A stretch of DNA of 64,000 nt from Streptomyces sp. P3 (GTDB lineage: Bacteria > Actinomycetota > Actinomycetes > Streptomycetales > Streptomycetaceae). Every line of letters starts with the position of its first letter. Positions within the stretch are counted from its first letter, which is position 1. The notes under the pieces are model-generated. The model searched no databases and was not told the origin of the DNA. It saw nothing but the letters and a program-made list of their open reading frames with translations. The stretch covers positions 3,162,001 to 3,226,000 of the forward strand of contig NZ_CP028369.1 in NCBI RefSeq assembly GCF_003032475.1, in the 5' to 3' direction. Made by a program: the position numbers and the translations under genes. Positions 7,614 to 16,954 of this stretch are shown one piece after another.

Positions 7614-10049
7614 TCATTCCCGGCGGGTGGGTGTGAGTTGGGGGCCGACGGTCGTGCCGGCCGAGTTGCCGGCGTCGCTGCCCCCGCCGCCGTCGGCGGT
7701 GCCGGTCGACGTGCCGCCGCCGTCGGTGGTGCCGGAGTTGGCGCCGCTGGTCGTCCCGTTGGTCGCCGATCCGCCGTTCGTGGTGCCGGTGGAGGTGCCG
7801 CCGTCGGCGGTGTTGCCGCCGGTGGCGCCGGTGCTGGTGTCCCCGGTCGTGTCGCCGCCGGTCGTGGTGCCGCCGCCGGTCTGCCCCTGGCTCTGCCCCT
7901 GGGTCTGGCCCTGCGTCTGGCCCTTGGTGCCGGCGCTCGGCGTGCTGTCGCCGGTGTCGTCGTCGGAGGGCTCGTCCGGGTCGTCGGCCGGGTCGGAGGG
8001 GGCGGCGGAGTCGCCGCCGCCTTCCTGGAGGGTGAGGTCGAAGTCCTTGGCGGGGCTGCCCTTGAGGGCTTCCTCGGTGAACTGGGCCCAGATCTGGGTG
8101 GGGGCGTCGCCGCCGTTGATGCGGGGCAGGCCGAGGGCGCCCTTGAGGGACTTGTGGTGTGCGGTGACCGGGTCCTGGCCCATGACGGCGACGACGGTGG
8201 CGAGGTCGGGGGTGTAGCCGGCGAACCAGGCGGCCTGGTCCTCTTCGGCGGTGCCGGTCTTGCCGGCGGCGGGGCGGTCTGCGGCCTGGGCCTTCCTGGC
8301 GGTGCCGTTCTGGACGACGCTGCGCAGGACGGAGGTGGTGGTGTCGGCGGCTTCACGGCTGATGACCTGGGAGGCCTTGTACGCGGGCAGTTCCACGACG
8401 TCGGAGCCGTCCTTGGTGACCTTGCTGATCATTGTGTACATGCCGTGCTTGCCGTGGTTGGCGAGGGTGGCGTAGGCCTTCGCCATGTCCAGGACGCTGG
8501 CGTTGGCGGTGCCGAGCGCGATGGAGGGGTAGGGCTGCAGTTCGGGGGTGTCGGTGGGCAGTCCGAGGGCGATGGCGGTCTGCTTGACCTTGGCGGGGCC
8601 GACGTCGACGGCCATCTGTGCGTACACCGAGTTGACGGACTTGTCGGTGGCGGTGCGCACGTTGATGTCGCCGTAGTTGACGTAGTCCTCGTTCTCGGGG
8701 TCGTAGACGGGTCCCGACCAGCCCTGGACGGGGCGTTTGTTGGTGCCGTCGTAGATCGTGTTGGGCGTGATCCTGCGGTTGTCCTGGGTGGTGGAGTCGT
8801 TCTGGACGGCGGAGGTGAAGACGAACGGCTTGAAGGTGGAGCCGACCTGGAAGTCCTGCCGGGTGGCGTTGTTGGTGTACTGCTTGACGTAGTCGACGCC
8901 GCCGTACAGGGCGAGGATCTTGCCGGTCTTGGGCTCGACGGCGGCTCCGCCGGCGCGGACGTAGGTGTCGACCTTGCGGTTCTTCTTGTCGAGCTTCTTC
9001 AGCAACTGGTCGTTGACGGCGTCGACGAAGGCGTTCTGTTTCTTCTTGTCCAGGGTGGTGGTGATGCGGTAGCCGCCGGCGTCGAGTTCCGCCTGGGTGA
9101 CGATCTTGTTGTCGCGCAGGTAGTCCTTGATGGCGTTGACGAGGTAGCCGCGCTGTCCGGACATGCCGTTGTCGGCGCCGGAGGTCTCCTTGGGGCCCGG
9201 GAACTTCATGCCGGTGCGCTGCGACGCGGTGAGCCACCCCTTGGTGACCATGCCGTCGAGGACGTAGTTCCAGCGGGCCTCGGCGGCCTTGCGGTTCTCG
9301 GGGTGGGCGATGACGTCGTATTCGCTGGGCGCGTTGACGAGGGCGGCGAGGTAGGCGCCCTGGGCGGGGGTGAGCCTGAGGGCGTCGATGCCGTAGTAGG
9401 CCTTGGCGGCGGCCTGGATGCCGTAGGCGTTGCGGCCGAAGTAGCTGGTGTTGAGGTAGCCCTCGAGGATCTCGTCCTTGGACTTCTCGCGGTCGAGCTT
9501 GATCGCGATGAAGAACTCCTTCACCTTGCGTGTGGCGGTCTGTTCCTGCGCGAGGTAGTAGTTCTTCACGTACTGCTGGGTGATCGTGGAGCCGGACTGC
9601 TTGCCCTTGCCGGTGGCGGTGTTCCAGCCGGCCCGCAGCATCGCCTTGGGGTCGATGGCGGACTCGGTGTAGAAGTCGCGGTCCTCGGCGGCGAGGACGG
9701 CGTGCTGGGCGTCCTTGGAGATCTGTGCGAGGTCGACGTTCTCGCGGTTGACCTTGCCGTCGCGGGCGATCTCGGTGCCGTCGGCGTAGAGGTAGACGTT
9801 GGACTGCTTGGTGGCGAGGGCGTTGGCCGGCGGGATCTTGACCATGGAGTAGCCGAGGAAGAACAGGCCGGCGAGGAGCAGGACGCCGAGGACGAACGTG
9901 CTGAGCACCATCCGCCAGGTGGGCAGCAGGCGGCGCCAGCCGGTGCGCTTGGGTCGCTTCACCTTCTTGCTGCTCCCTCCGTCACCCGCCTCGGGCTCTC
10001 CGGGGGCGGTGCCCTCGGTCGGCTGTTGCGGCTGCGGCTCGTCGCTCAT
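7614..10049 (-). CDS. Class A bifunctional penicillin-binding protein
   Basis: Polymerises glycan strands and cross-links peptides in the cell wall. The 811-aa protein has a charged cytoplasmic tail, one membrane segment (about 48-70), a GT51 transglycosylase domain with catalytic E122 in LAAEDRDFY, and a transpeptidase domain with nucleophile S404 in GSTFKPF, the SVN motif (DKSVNSVY) and AGKTGTAE. The last roughly 120 residues are a Gly/Thr/Ser/Gln-rich tail with repeated TGGGTTTGG-like blocks, probably a flexible wall-spanning segment. The start at 10049 (MSDEPQPQQ) was preferred because the 39 codons before it look non-coding. Confidence 0.96.
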   Translation of the reverse strand: MSDEPQPQQPTEGTAPGEPEAGDGGSSKKVKRPKRTGWRRLLPTWRMVLSTFVLGVLLLAGLFFLGYSMVKIPPANALATKQSNVYLYADGTEIARDGKVNRENVDLAQISKDAQHAVLAAEDRDFYTESAIDPKAMLRAGWNTATGKGKQSGSTITQQYVKNYYLAQEQTATRKVKEFFIAIKLDREKSKDEILEGYLNTSYFGRNAYGIQAAAKAYYGIDALRLTPAQGAYLAALVNAPSEYDVIAHPENRKAAEARWNYVLDGMVTKGWLTASQRTGMKFPGPKETSGADNGMSGQRGYLVNAIKDYLRDNKIVTQAELDAGGYRITTTLDKKKQNAFVDAVNDQLLKKLDKKNRKVDTYVRAGGAAVEPKTGKILALYGGVDYVKQYTNNATRQDFQVGSTFKPFVFTSAVQNDSTTQDNRRITPNTIYDGTNKRPVQGWSGPVYDPENEDYVNYGDINVRTATDKSVNSVYAQMAVDVGPAKVKQTAIALGLPTDTPELQPYPSIALGTANASVLDMAKAYATLANHGKHGMYTMISKVTKDGSDVVELPAYKASQVISREAADTTTSVLRSVVQNGTARKAQAADRPAAGKTGTAEEDQAAWFAGYTPDLATVVAVMGQDPVTAHHKSLKGALGLPRINGGDAPTQIWAQFTEEALKGSPAKDFDLTLQEGGGDSAAPSDPADDPDEPSDDDTGDSTPSAGTKGQTQGQTQGQSQGQTGGGTTTGGDTTGDTSTGATGGNTADGGTSTGTTNGGSATNGTTSGANSGTTDGGGTSTGTADGGGGSDAGNSAGTTVGPQLTPTRRE

Positions 10050-10278
10050 GTGTTGCCGGACTCCTGTTTCGCGTCGTACGTGCCCGTACGCCTCGTACGC
10101 CTCGTTATTTCTCTGCGCCCCCTGTTGAAGACTCTCGCACCGGGCGTTCCGTTCCCGACAATCCACGCGTGTTGTGCCGGAAAACGCGTGGCACGCGGCG
10201 GGGGCGGCGCACTAGGCTCCTGCGCTTCGGTGTCGCAGGGGGCACCCAGGTGACTGATGGGCGAGGAGGAGGGTTGCC

Positions 10279-11079
10279 TTGGGATCGGCGCGGTTGTACG
10301 CGGCCGTCGCGGCGGGGGGCTTCAGAAGGTACGCGACGTATCGGGTGGCGACGGCGGCGGGGGTGTTCACGAACACTGTTTTCGGCCTGATCCTCGTCTA
10401 CACATATCTGGCGTTGTGGGACGAGCGGCCGCATCTGGGGGGTTACGACCAGGCGCAGGCGGTGACGTATGTGTGGCTGGGGCAGGCGTTGTTCGCGACG
10501 CTGGCGATCCAGGGCGGCGGTTTCGAGACGGATCTGATCGAGCGCATCCGCACGGGTGAGGTGGCGGTCGATCTGTACCGGCCGGCCGATCTTCAGGCGT
10601 GGTGGCTGGCGACGGATCTGGGGCGGGCGTTCTTCCAGTTGCTGGGCCGGGGGGTGGTTCCGTTCGTGTTCGGGGCGTGGTTCTTCCCGACGGCGCTGCC
10701 GGACGAGGCGGGGGTGTGGCTGGCGTTCCTGGTGACGGTGGTTCTGGCGATGGTGGTGAGTTACGCGATCCGGTTCCTGGTGGCGTTGAGCGGGTTCTGG
10801 CTGCTGGACGGCACGGGAGTGTTGCAGGTGCTGATGGTCACGGGGGTGTTCTGTTCGGGGATGACGTTGCCGTTGAACGCTTTTCCGCGGCCGTTGGGGG
10901 ACATCGTGATGCTGCTGCCGTGGTCGGCGTTGTTGCAGACCCCGGCGGACGTGCTGATGGGGCGGGTGGACGTGTGGTCGGCGTTCGCGTTCCAGGCGGG
11001 GTGGGCGGTGGTGCTGCTGGCGGTGGGCCGGCTGGTGCAGGGGGCGGCGACGCGGCGGGTGGTGGTGCAGGGTGGGTGA
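10279..11079 (+). CDS. ABC-2 family transporter permease (first of two)
   Basis: Integral membrane subunit of an ABC exporter; 266 aa with about six hydrophobic segments and the DUF990/ABC-2-like block GGFETDLIERIRTGEVAVDLYRPADLQ after the second segment. It probably starts at TTG 10279, 6 nt after a GAGGAGGG site; an ATG at 10257 is in another frame. It overlaps the second permease by 8 nt and both precede an ATPase, so the three form one operon. The exported substrate is unknown. Confidence 0.9.
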   Translation: MGSARLYAAVAAGGFRRYATYRVATAAGVFTNTVFGLILVYTYLALWDERPHLGGYDQAQAVTYVWLGQALFATLAIQGGGFETDLIERIRTGEVAVDLYRPADLQAWWLATDLGRAFFQLLGRGVVPFVFGAWFFPTALPDEAGVWLAFLVTVVLAMVVSYAIRFLVALSGFWLLDGTGVLQVLMVTGVFCSGMTLPLNAFPRPLGDIVMLLPWSALLQTPADVLMGRVDVWSAFAFQAGWAVVLLAVGRLVQGAATRRVVVQGG

Positions 11080-11893
11080 GGGAGGCCGGCTGGTGGAGGG
11101 GTTGCGGGCGTACCGGTTGATCGCCGGGATGTGGATTCGTTCGACGTTGACGTACCGGGTGTCGTTCGCGATGACGGTGCTGGGCGGTCTGCTGGTGACG
11201 GGGCTGGACTTTGTCGCGATCTTGTTGATGTTCTCGCAGGTGGACGTGTTGGGCGGTTACACGTTGCCGGAGATCGCGCTGTTGTACGGGTTGTCGGCGA
11301 CGTCGTTCGGGGCGGCGGATCTGGCGATCGGTTCGGCGGGGCGGCTGGGTACGCGGGTGCGGGACGGGACGCTGGACATGTTGCTGGTGCGGCCGGCGCC
11401 GGTGCTGGCGCAGGTGGCGGCGGACCGGTTCGCGTTGCGCCGGGTGGCGCGGATCACTCAGGGCGACTTGATCCTGGGGTGGGCGCTGGTGTCGCTGGAC
11501 GTGGCGTGGACGCCGGTGAAGGTGCTGCTGGTGCCGGTGATGCTGGTGTGCGGCGGGGTCATCTTCTCGGCGGTGTTCGTGGCGGGTGCGGCGTTCCAGT
11601 TCGTGGCGCAGGACGCGGCGGAGGTGCAGGCGGCGTTCACGTTCGGCGGGCAGACGCTGTTGCAGTACCCGCCGACGGTGTTCGGCCGGGAGTTGCTGCG
11701 TTCGGTGACGTTCGTGCTGCCGTTGGCGTTCGTCAACTGGGTGCCGGCGGCCTATGTGCTGGGGCGGCCGTATCCGTTGGGGTTGCCGGGGTGGGCGGCG
11801 TTCGCTTCGCCGTTGGCGGCGCTGTTGTGCTGCGCGGCGGCGGGGCTGGCGTGGCGGGTGGGTCTCAGGTCGTATCGGAGTACGGGGAGTTGA
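11072..11893 (+). CDS. ABC-2 family transporter permease (second of two)
   Basis: A 273-aa membrane protein paired with the permease before it, with the matching cytoplasmic block GSAGRLGTRVRDGTLDMLLVRPAPVLAQV. The GTG at 11072 lies inside the upstream gene (8-nt overlap), implying translational coupling. The two permeases are homologous but divergent, suggesting a heterodimeric channel. The stop TGA at 11891 is 2 nt before the GTG of the ATPase gene. Confidence 0.9.
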   Translation: MGEGGRLVEGLRAYRLIAGMWIRSTLTYRVSFAMTVLGGLLVTGLDFVAILLMFSQVDVLGGYTLPEIALLYGLSATSFGAADLAIGSAGRLGTRVRDGTLDMLLVRPAPVLAQVAADRFALRRVARITQGDLILGWALVSLDVAWTPVKVLLVPVMLVCGGVIFSAVFVAGAAFQFVAQDAAEVQAAFTFGGQTLLQYPPTVFGRELLRSVTFVLPLAFVNWVPAAYVLGRPYPLGLPGWAAFASPLAALLCCAAAGLAWRVGLRSYRSTGS

Positions 11894-11895
11894 GT

Positions 11896-12942
11896 GTGAC
11901 CGAGGACGTGTTCATCGAGGTGGACCGGGTCGAGAAGGTCTTCGACGTGCGCAGGAGGACGGGGTTCCTCAGGCGTGAGCTGCGGCAGGTGCGGGCGGTC
12001 GACGGGCTGTCGTTCTCGGTGGCTCGGGGGGAGATGGTCGGCTACATCGGGCCGAACGGTGCGGGTAAGTCGACGACGATCAAGATGCTGACGGGCATCC
12101 TGACGCCGAGCGGTGGGCGGCTGCGGGTGGCGGGGATCGATCCGTCGCGGGAGCGGACGCGGCTGGCGCACCGGATAGGGGTGGTGTTCGGGCAGCGGAC
12201 GACGCTGTGGTGGGATCTGCCGCTGATCGACTCGTACCGGCTGATGCACCGCATGTATCGCATCCCGGACGGGCGTTACCGGGAGAATCTCGACCGGCTG
12301 GTGGAACTGCTGGATCTGTCGGCCCTGTTGGAGGTGCCGGTGCGTCAGCTGTCGCTGGGGCAGCGGATGCGCGGTGACATCGCGGCGGCGTTGCTGCACG
12401 ATCCCGAGGTGCTGTATCTCGACGAGCCGACGATCGGTCTGGACGTGGTGTCGAAGGCGCGGGTGCGGGAGTTCCTGCGTGAGCTGAACACCGAGCGGGG
12501 GACGACGGTGCTGCTGACCACCCATGATCTGCAGGACATCGAGCAGTTGTGTTCGCGGGTCATGGTCATCGACCACGGGCGTCTGGTGTACGACGGCGCG
12601 CTCGCGGGGCTGCACGAGGTGGGTGAGAGCGAGCGCACGCTGGTGGTGGATCTGGAGCGGGAGTCGCCGCCGATCGATGCGGGGGACGCGGCGCGGGTGG
12701 TGAGGGTGGAGGGTCCCCGTCAGTGGCTGGCGTTTCCGGCGTCGGGGTCGGCGGCGGCGCTGGTCGCGCGGATCGCGGCGGAGTATCCGCTGGTGGACCT
12801 GTCGGTGCGGGAGCCGGACATCGAGGCGGTGATCGCCAGGATGCTGTACGGGGCGGGGTCCGGGGAAGGGGCGGGTGCGGGGGACGGCGGCGGGTCCGCG
12901 GGGGAGCGGGAGACCGTAGTGCCGGGGGCCGGGAACTCGTAG
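11896..12942 (+). CDS. ABC transporter ATP-binding protein (ABC-2 exporter)
   Basis: Cytoplasmic ATPase driving the two preceding permeases. The 348-aa protein has Walker A (GPNGAGKST), a Q-loop (GVVFGQRTTLWWDLP), a signature LSLGQRMR in place of LSGGQ, Walker B (EVLYLDEPTIGLD) and an H-loop (LLTTHDL). The LSLGQRMR form and the insert RRRTGFLRRELRQVRAV before Walker A are shared by ATPases of DUF990-type systems. A roughly 25-residue Gly-rich tail ends the protein. The GTG at 11896 overlaps nothing but sits 2 nt after the previous stop. Confidence 0.94.
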   Translation: MTEDVFIEVDRVEKVFDVRRRTGFLRRELRQVRAVDGLSFSVARGEMVGYIGPNGAGKSTTIKMLTGILTPSGGRLRVAGIDPSRERTRLAHRIGVVFGQRTTLWWDLPLIDSYRLMHRMYRIPDGRYRENLDRLVELLDLSALLEVPVRQLSLGQRMRGDIAAALLHDPEVLYLDEPTIGLDVVSKARVREFLRELNTERGTTVLLTTHDLQDIEQLCSRVMVIDHGRLVYDGALAGLHEVGESERTLVVDLERESPPIDAGDAARVVRVEGPRQWLAFPASGSAAALVARIAAEYPLVDLSVREPDIEAVIARMLYGAGSGEGAGAGDGGGSAGERETVVPGAGNS

Positions 12943-12951
12943 GCTGCCGGT

Positions 12952-13785
12952 ATGACCGACGACGCAGTCCCGGACCGTTCGGACCTCCGTGCCTCCGACG
13001 CCGATCGTGAGCGGGTCGCCGAGGTGTTGCGCGACGCGGTCGCCGAGGGCCGGCTGGACATGGTGGAGTTCGAGGAGCGGCTCGAGCAGACCTACGCGGC
13101 GCGCACGTACCGGGAGTTGGCGCCGGTCACCCGTGATCTGCCGGTGCCCGGGGTGGCTGCGCCGCCTGTGGTGTCCCTGCACAAGGAGCCGTCCGAGGAC
13201 GGGAGTTGGGCCGGGCGGATCGTGGGCGGCGAGGGTTCGTCGGCGTGGGCGGTGGCGGTGATGTCGGGCTTCCAGCGCAAGGGCCGCTGGACGGTGCCGC
13301 GGCGGTTCACCTGCGTCGCCTTCTGGGGCGGCGGGGAGATCGATCTGCGGGAGGCGGACTTCTCGGCCGGGGAGGTCGAGATCAACTGTTTCGCCGTCAT
13401 GGGCGGGGTGCAGATCACGGTGCCGCCGGGGGTGGAGGTCGTCGTGCGCGGCATCGGTGTGATGGGCGGTTTCGACCAGCGGGAAAGCGGGGTGGCGGGC
13501 GAGCCGGGGGCGCCGCGTGTGGTGGTGACCGGGTTCGCTTTCTGGGGCGGGGTCGGTGTGGAGCGCAAGAAGACGCGGGCCGCCCGGCGGCAGGAGAAGC
13601 TGGACCGCAAGGCGGCGCGGCGCGAGCTGCAGGCCTCGTCCCGCGACGAAGCGCAGGAGGCGCACCGGCGGATGCTGGACGGCCACAAGGACCTGCTGCG
13701 GGGACACGGGCTCGGGCTCGGGCAGGGTGTCGGGGAGGAGCGCGGGCGCCGGGAGGAGCGGCGGGAGCGCCGCCGCGAGGAGTAG
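12952..13785 (+). CDS. DUF1707 protein with LiaF-like C-terminal domain
   Basis: A 277-aa soluble protein. The N-terminus is a DUF1707 domain (DLRASDADRERVAEVLRDAVAEGRL...FEERLEQTYAARTYREL), common in actinobacterial envelope-stress proteins. The middle has glycine-rich beta strands of the cell-wall-active antibiotic-response (LiaF/DUF2154) type: CVAFWGGGEIDLREADF and FAVMGGVQITVP. The last 80 residues are basic and highly charged, probably a helix binding nucleic acid or protein. It starts 10 nt after the ABC ATPase and may be co-transcribed. The function is not established. Confidence 0.88.
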   Translation: MTDDAVPDRSDLRASDADRERVAEVLRDAVAEGRLDMVEFEERLEQTYAARTYRELAPVTRDLPVPGVAAPPVVSLHKEPSEDGSWAGRIVGGEGSSAWAVAVMSGFQRKGRWTVPRRFTCVAFWGGGEIDLREADFSAGEVEINCFAVMGGVQITVPPGVEVVVRGIGVMGGFDQRESGVAGEPGAPRVVVTGFAFWGGVGVERKKTRAARRQEKLDRKAARRELQASSRDEAQEAHRRMLDGHKDLLRGHGLGLGQGVGEERGRREERRERRREE

Positions 13786-13995
13786 CGCGAGGAGTGGGCG
13801 GGTCCACGCGCCGACGGCGCGGGTCGCCGGGGCTGCCGGTGCCGGTGGCCGCTGGTCGTCGTGGGTGCGGGTGGCGGTGGCAGGCGGCCGCCCGGGCGGT
13901 CTGTGGCCGTGGCGGCGGGTCTTCGTGGCGGGCGGTCGTCGTCGCGGCAGGAGGGGCGCGGTGAGCGCGGTGCGCCGGCTGGGCGCCGGTGGTCG

Positions 13996-15351
13996 TCAGA
14001 GGCGGGCCCGGGCGGCCGGCCCGGTGAGGTCGCTCAGGTCGACGGTCTGCGCCATCTCCCGGTAGCCGAGGTCGCTGGGGTGCAGATGGTCCCCGGAGTC
14101 GTACTCGGAGCGCAGGCTGCGCGGGTCGTAGGGGTCGCGCAGCGCCCTGTCGAAGTCGACGACCTCGTCGAACAGGCCGCCCGCGCGGATCGCCGCGTTG
14201 ACCTGCTGCCGGACGCGCTCGCGGGCGTCGGTGTAGCCGCGGTGGCCGCGGAACGGCATGAGGGTGGCGCCGACGACCCGGACGCCGCGCGCGTGGGCGC
14301 GGTCGACGAGGGTGCGCAGGCCGGCCACGATCGCCTGCGGGCCGGAGGGGTTCGGGTCGCGCAGGATGTCGTTGATGCCGAGGTCGACGACGACGGCCTT
14401 CACGTTCGTGCGGTCGAGGACGTCCCGGTCGAAGCGGTGCAGGCCGCTGGCGCCGCGCAGCGGGTCGTCGACGAGGACCCGGTTGCCGCTGATGCCGGCG
14501 TTGACGACGCCGTAGCGGGGGATGTCGCCGGCGGTGGACGCGCCGGTGGTGAGCGCGGTGCGCAGCCGGCCGGCGAGGACGTCGGGCCAGCGGCGGTTCT
14601 CGCCGGCGGTGGAGGTGACGCCGTCGGTGATGGAGTCGCCGAAGGCGACGAGCGTGCCGTCGGCCTCGTTGCCGAGCACGTCCAGCGCGGTCAGGTAGCG
14701 CCAGTAGACGCTGGTGCCGGTGAACGCGGCGCCGGTGACGTCCTCGGTGGACTCGCCGTCGGCGACGTAGCTGGTCTGCCGGGCGCGCGGGTGGTAGGTG
14801 ACCGGGCCGGCGGAGGTGGGGGAGTAGGTGCTGATCAGGATGTCGGCGTCATGCGGGACGACGACGGCGACGGCGTCGCTGACGGCCTGTTCGCCGGCCG
14901 GGACGACGACGGTGGTGGTTCCGCCGAAGGTGAGCCGGCGCAGGGTCGCGGGATCGGCGGCCGCGCTGTCGTCGGCGGCGGCGACGGCGAGCGTGGCGTG
15001 GGTGACGGTCAGCGGTCCGCTGCCGCAGAGGTTGGAGAGGGTGATCCGCGCGCTGGTGCCGCCGGCACCGGTGTGCACGACGTTGCGGACGGTGCGGCCG
15101 GCCATGCCGTCGGTCTCGGTGCCCGGTTCCCCGCCGGCCGGGGCGGCGCCCCAGGCCCCGACCCACACGCCGGTCGAGACGGGAGCCGCGTTGCCCGGGC
15201 CGGGGCCCGCGGCGACCGTGTTCCCGCCGGGGAGACGCCCGGAGTCGGCGCCGTCGCCGGAGGCGACGCCGGCGTAGATGGCGGCGGACAGGCCCACGAC
15301 GAGGGCGACGATCGCGGCCAGCAGGGCATAACCATGATGCTTGGCGGTCAT
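13996..15351 (-). CDS. Secreted SGNH/GDSL-family hydrolase
   Basis: An esterase or acetylhydrolase-type enzyme, 451 aa, with an N-terminal membrane/signal segment (YALLAAIVALVVGLSAAIYAG). About 150 residues of a beta-rich domain follow, then the SGNH domain: block I VAFGDSITDG (nucleophile Ser), block II GISGNRV, block III GINDI, and block V DHLHPSDLGY with the catalytic Asp/His. This architecture matches actinobacterial exported GDSL hydrolases thought to act on polysaccharide or ester substrates. The ATG at 15351 has an AGGAG site; 30 further upstream codons look non-coding. Confidence 0.92.
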   Translation of the reverse strand: MTAKHHGYALLAAIVALVVGLSAAIYAGVASGDGADSGRLPGGNTVAAGPGPGNAAPVSTGVWVGAWGAAPAGGEPGTETDGMAGRTVRNVVHTGAGGTSARITLSNLCGSGPLTVTHATLAVAAADDSAAADPATLRRLTFGGTTTVVVPAGEQAVSDAVAVVVPHDADILISTYSPTSAGPVTYHPRARQTSYVADGESTEDVTGAAFTGTSVYWRYLTALDVLGNEADGTLVAFGDSITDGVTSTAGENRRWPDVLAGRLRTALTTGASTAGDIPRYGVVNAGISGNRVLVDDPLRGASGLHRFDRDVLDRTNVKAVVVDLGINDILRDPNPSGPQAIVAGLRTLVDRAHARGVRVVGATLMPFRGHRGYTDARERVRQQVNAAIRAGGLFDEVVDFDRALRDPYDPRSLRSEYDSGDHLHPSDLGYREMAQTVDLSDLTGPAARARL

Positions 15352-15566
15352 GCGGGTGTGGTTCTCCTCGTGAGGGGAGCGGTGCTGCTCCGGATGATGC
15401 GTGCGTGCACCGACGGGGCACGTGTTCATGCAGGAGTTCACCGTTGAGCTCCCCCGTCTGACAGACGACGGGAACTCTTGTTCCGTTCCAGGAGTCGGTC
15501 AGGCAGGGACCATTATCAGCGTGCGGGACGCCGGCGGTGCACGGCCGATCGGAACGGGTGGAGCGG

Positions 15567-16889
15567 ATGGATCGTACGGAGGAACCGGCGGGCGCCGGGG
15601 CGGCCCGTGCCGGGGCGGCGCGCGCGATGACGGTGTTCAGCGCCGCCGACGAGGAGAAGCGGCGCGGAGTGCGCCGGATGAAGCTCACCGCGGCGGGGCT
15701 GCTGCTGTTCGTGGCCGTGGTGTACGTCCTCGCCGAGTGGGCCACGCACCGGGGCGCGGGTCCGTGGGCGTCCTATGTGGCGGCGGCGGCGGAGGCGGGC
15801 ATGGTCGGTGCGCTCGCCGACTGGTTCGCGGTGACCGCGCTGTTCCGTCACCCGCTCGGCCTGCCGATCCCGCACACGGCGATCATCCCGAACAAGAAGG
15901 ACCAGCTGGGCGTCTCGTTGGGTGAGTTCGTCGGGGAGAACTTCCTCTCCGAGGACGTGGTGCGGCAGCGGCTGCGGTCGGTGGGCATCGGCACCCGGCT
16001 GGGTTCCTGGCTGGCCGAGCCGGAGCACGCGGACCGGGTGACGGCGGAGCTGGCGACGGCCCTGCGCGGCGCGCTGACGGTGCTGCGCGACGCGGACGTC
16101 CAGGCGGTGGTGGGCGAGGCGATCACCCGGCGCGCCGACGCGCAGGAGATCGCGCCGGGCATGGGGAAGCTGCTGGAGCGGATCGTCGGGGACGGCGGCC
16201 ACCGGCGGGCCGTGGATCTGGTGGTGTCCAGGGCGCACGACTGGCTGGAGCTGCACGCCGACTCGGTGATGGACGCGGTGCAGGGCGGCGCGCCCGGCTG
16301 GACGCCCCGGTTCGTCGACAAGCGCATCGGTGAACGCGTCTACAAGGAGCTGCTGCGGTTCTGCGCGGAGATGCGGGACATGCCCTCCCACCCGGCTCGG
16401 GGCGCCCTCGACCGCTTCCTCCGGGACTTCGCCACCGACCTGCAGTCCGACACGGACACGCGTGCGCGGGTGGAGCGGCTCAAGGGCGAGGTGCTGGGCC
16501 GGGGCGAGGTGCAGGATCTGATCGCGTCCGTCTGGACGGCCGTCCGCTCCATGATCGTGGCGGCCGCGGAGGACGAGCGCAGCGAGCTGCGGCTGCGGGT
16601 GCGGGCCTCGCTGCTGTCGCTGGGGGCGCGGATGGCCACCGAGCCCAAGGTGCAGGAGAAGGTCGACAGCTGGGTGGAGGGCGCGGCCGTGCATGTCGTG
16701 ACGACGTACCGCAAGGAGATCACCTTGCTGATCACCGACACCGTGGCGGGCTGGGACGCGGAGCACACGACGCGCAAGATCGAGGCGAACATCGGCCGTG
16801 ACCTGCAGTTCATCCGGATCAACGGCACGGTGGTGGGTTCGCTGGCCGGGCTGCTGATCTACACCGTGGCGCGCTCGCTCGGGGCGTAA
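15567..16889 (+). CDS. DUF445 family membrane protein
   Basis: A 440-aa protein with membrane segments near both ends (LTAAGLLLFVAVVYVLAEWA and the final GSLAGLLIYTVARSL) and a long hydrophilic middle. The conserved DUF445 block is GMVGALADWFAVTALFRHPLGLPIPHTAIIP, followed by GEFVGENFLS. These proteins are widespread in Gram-positives and resemble YheB; the role is unknown. The start is uncertain: ATG 15567 has a weak ribosome site and an internal ATG (MTVFSAADEEK) is possible. Confidence 0.9.
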   Translation: MDRTEEPAGAGAARAGAARAMTVFSAADEEKRRGVRRMKLTAAGLLLFVAVVYVLAEWATHRGAGPWASYVAAAAEAGMVGALADWFAVTALFRHPLGLPIPHTAIIPNKKDQLGVSLGEFVGENFLSEDVVRQRLRSVGIGTRLGSWLAEPEHADRVTAELATALRGALTVLRDADVQAVVGEAITRRADAQEIAPGMGKLLERIVGDGGHRRAVDLVVSRAHDWLELHADSVMDAVQGGAPGWTPRFVDKRIGERVYKELLRFCAEMRDMPSHPARGALDRFLRDFATDLQSDTDTRARVERLKGEVLGRGEVQDLIASVWTAVRSMIVAAAEDERSELRLRVRASLLSLGARMATEPKVQEKVDSWVEGAAVHVVTTYRKEITLLITDTVAGWDAEHTTRKIEANIGRDLQFIRINGTVVGSLAGLLIYTVARSLGA

Positions 16890-16954
16890 AGGCGTCGGCG
16901 GCGGGAACCCGACCGGCGTTCCGCTCGATGAGGAGCGTGCCGAGGAGGGAGCCC

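Noticed and set aside
7497..10253. 918-codon plus-strand open frame, very Gly/Val-rich
   Set aside because: It is the antisense shadow of the penicillin-binding protein gene; the composition is that of GC-rich codon bias read backwards and no domain is visible.
11131..11895. N-terminal extension of the ABC ATPase frame
   Set aside because: The extension lies over the second permease in another frame and is a Gly/Val/Arg shadow; the ATPase begins at GTG 11896.
13786..13995. Possible small gene between the DUF1707 and SGNH genes
   Set aside because: The 210-bp gap is Gly/Arg-type shadow in all frames with no start plus ribosome-site pair that I trust.
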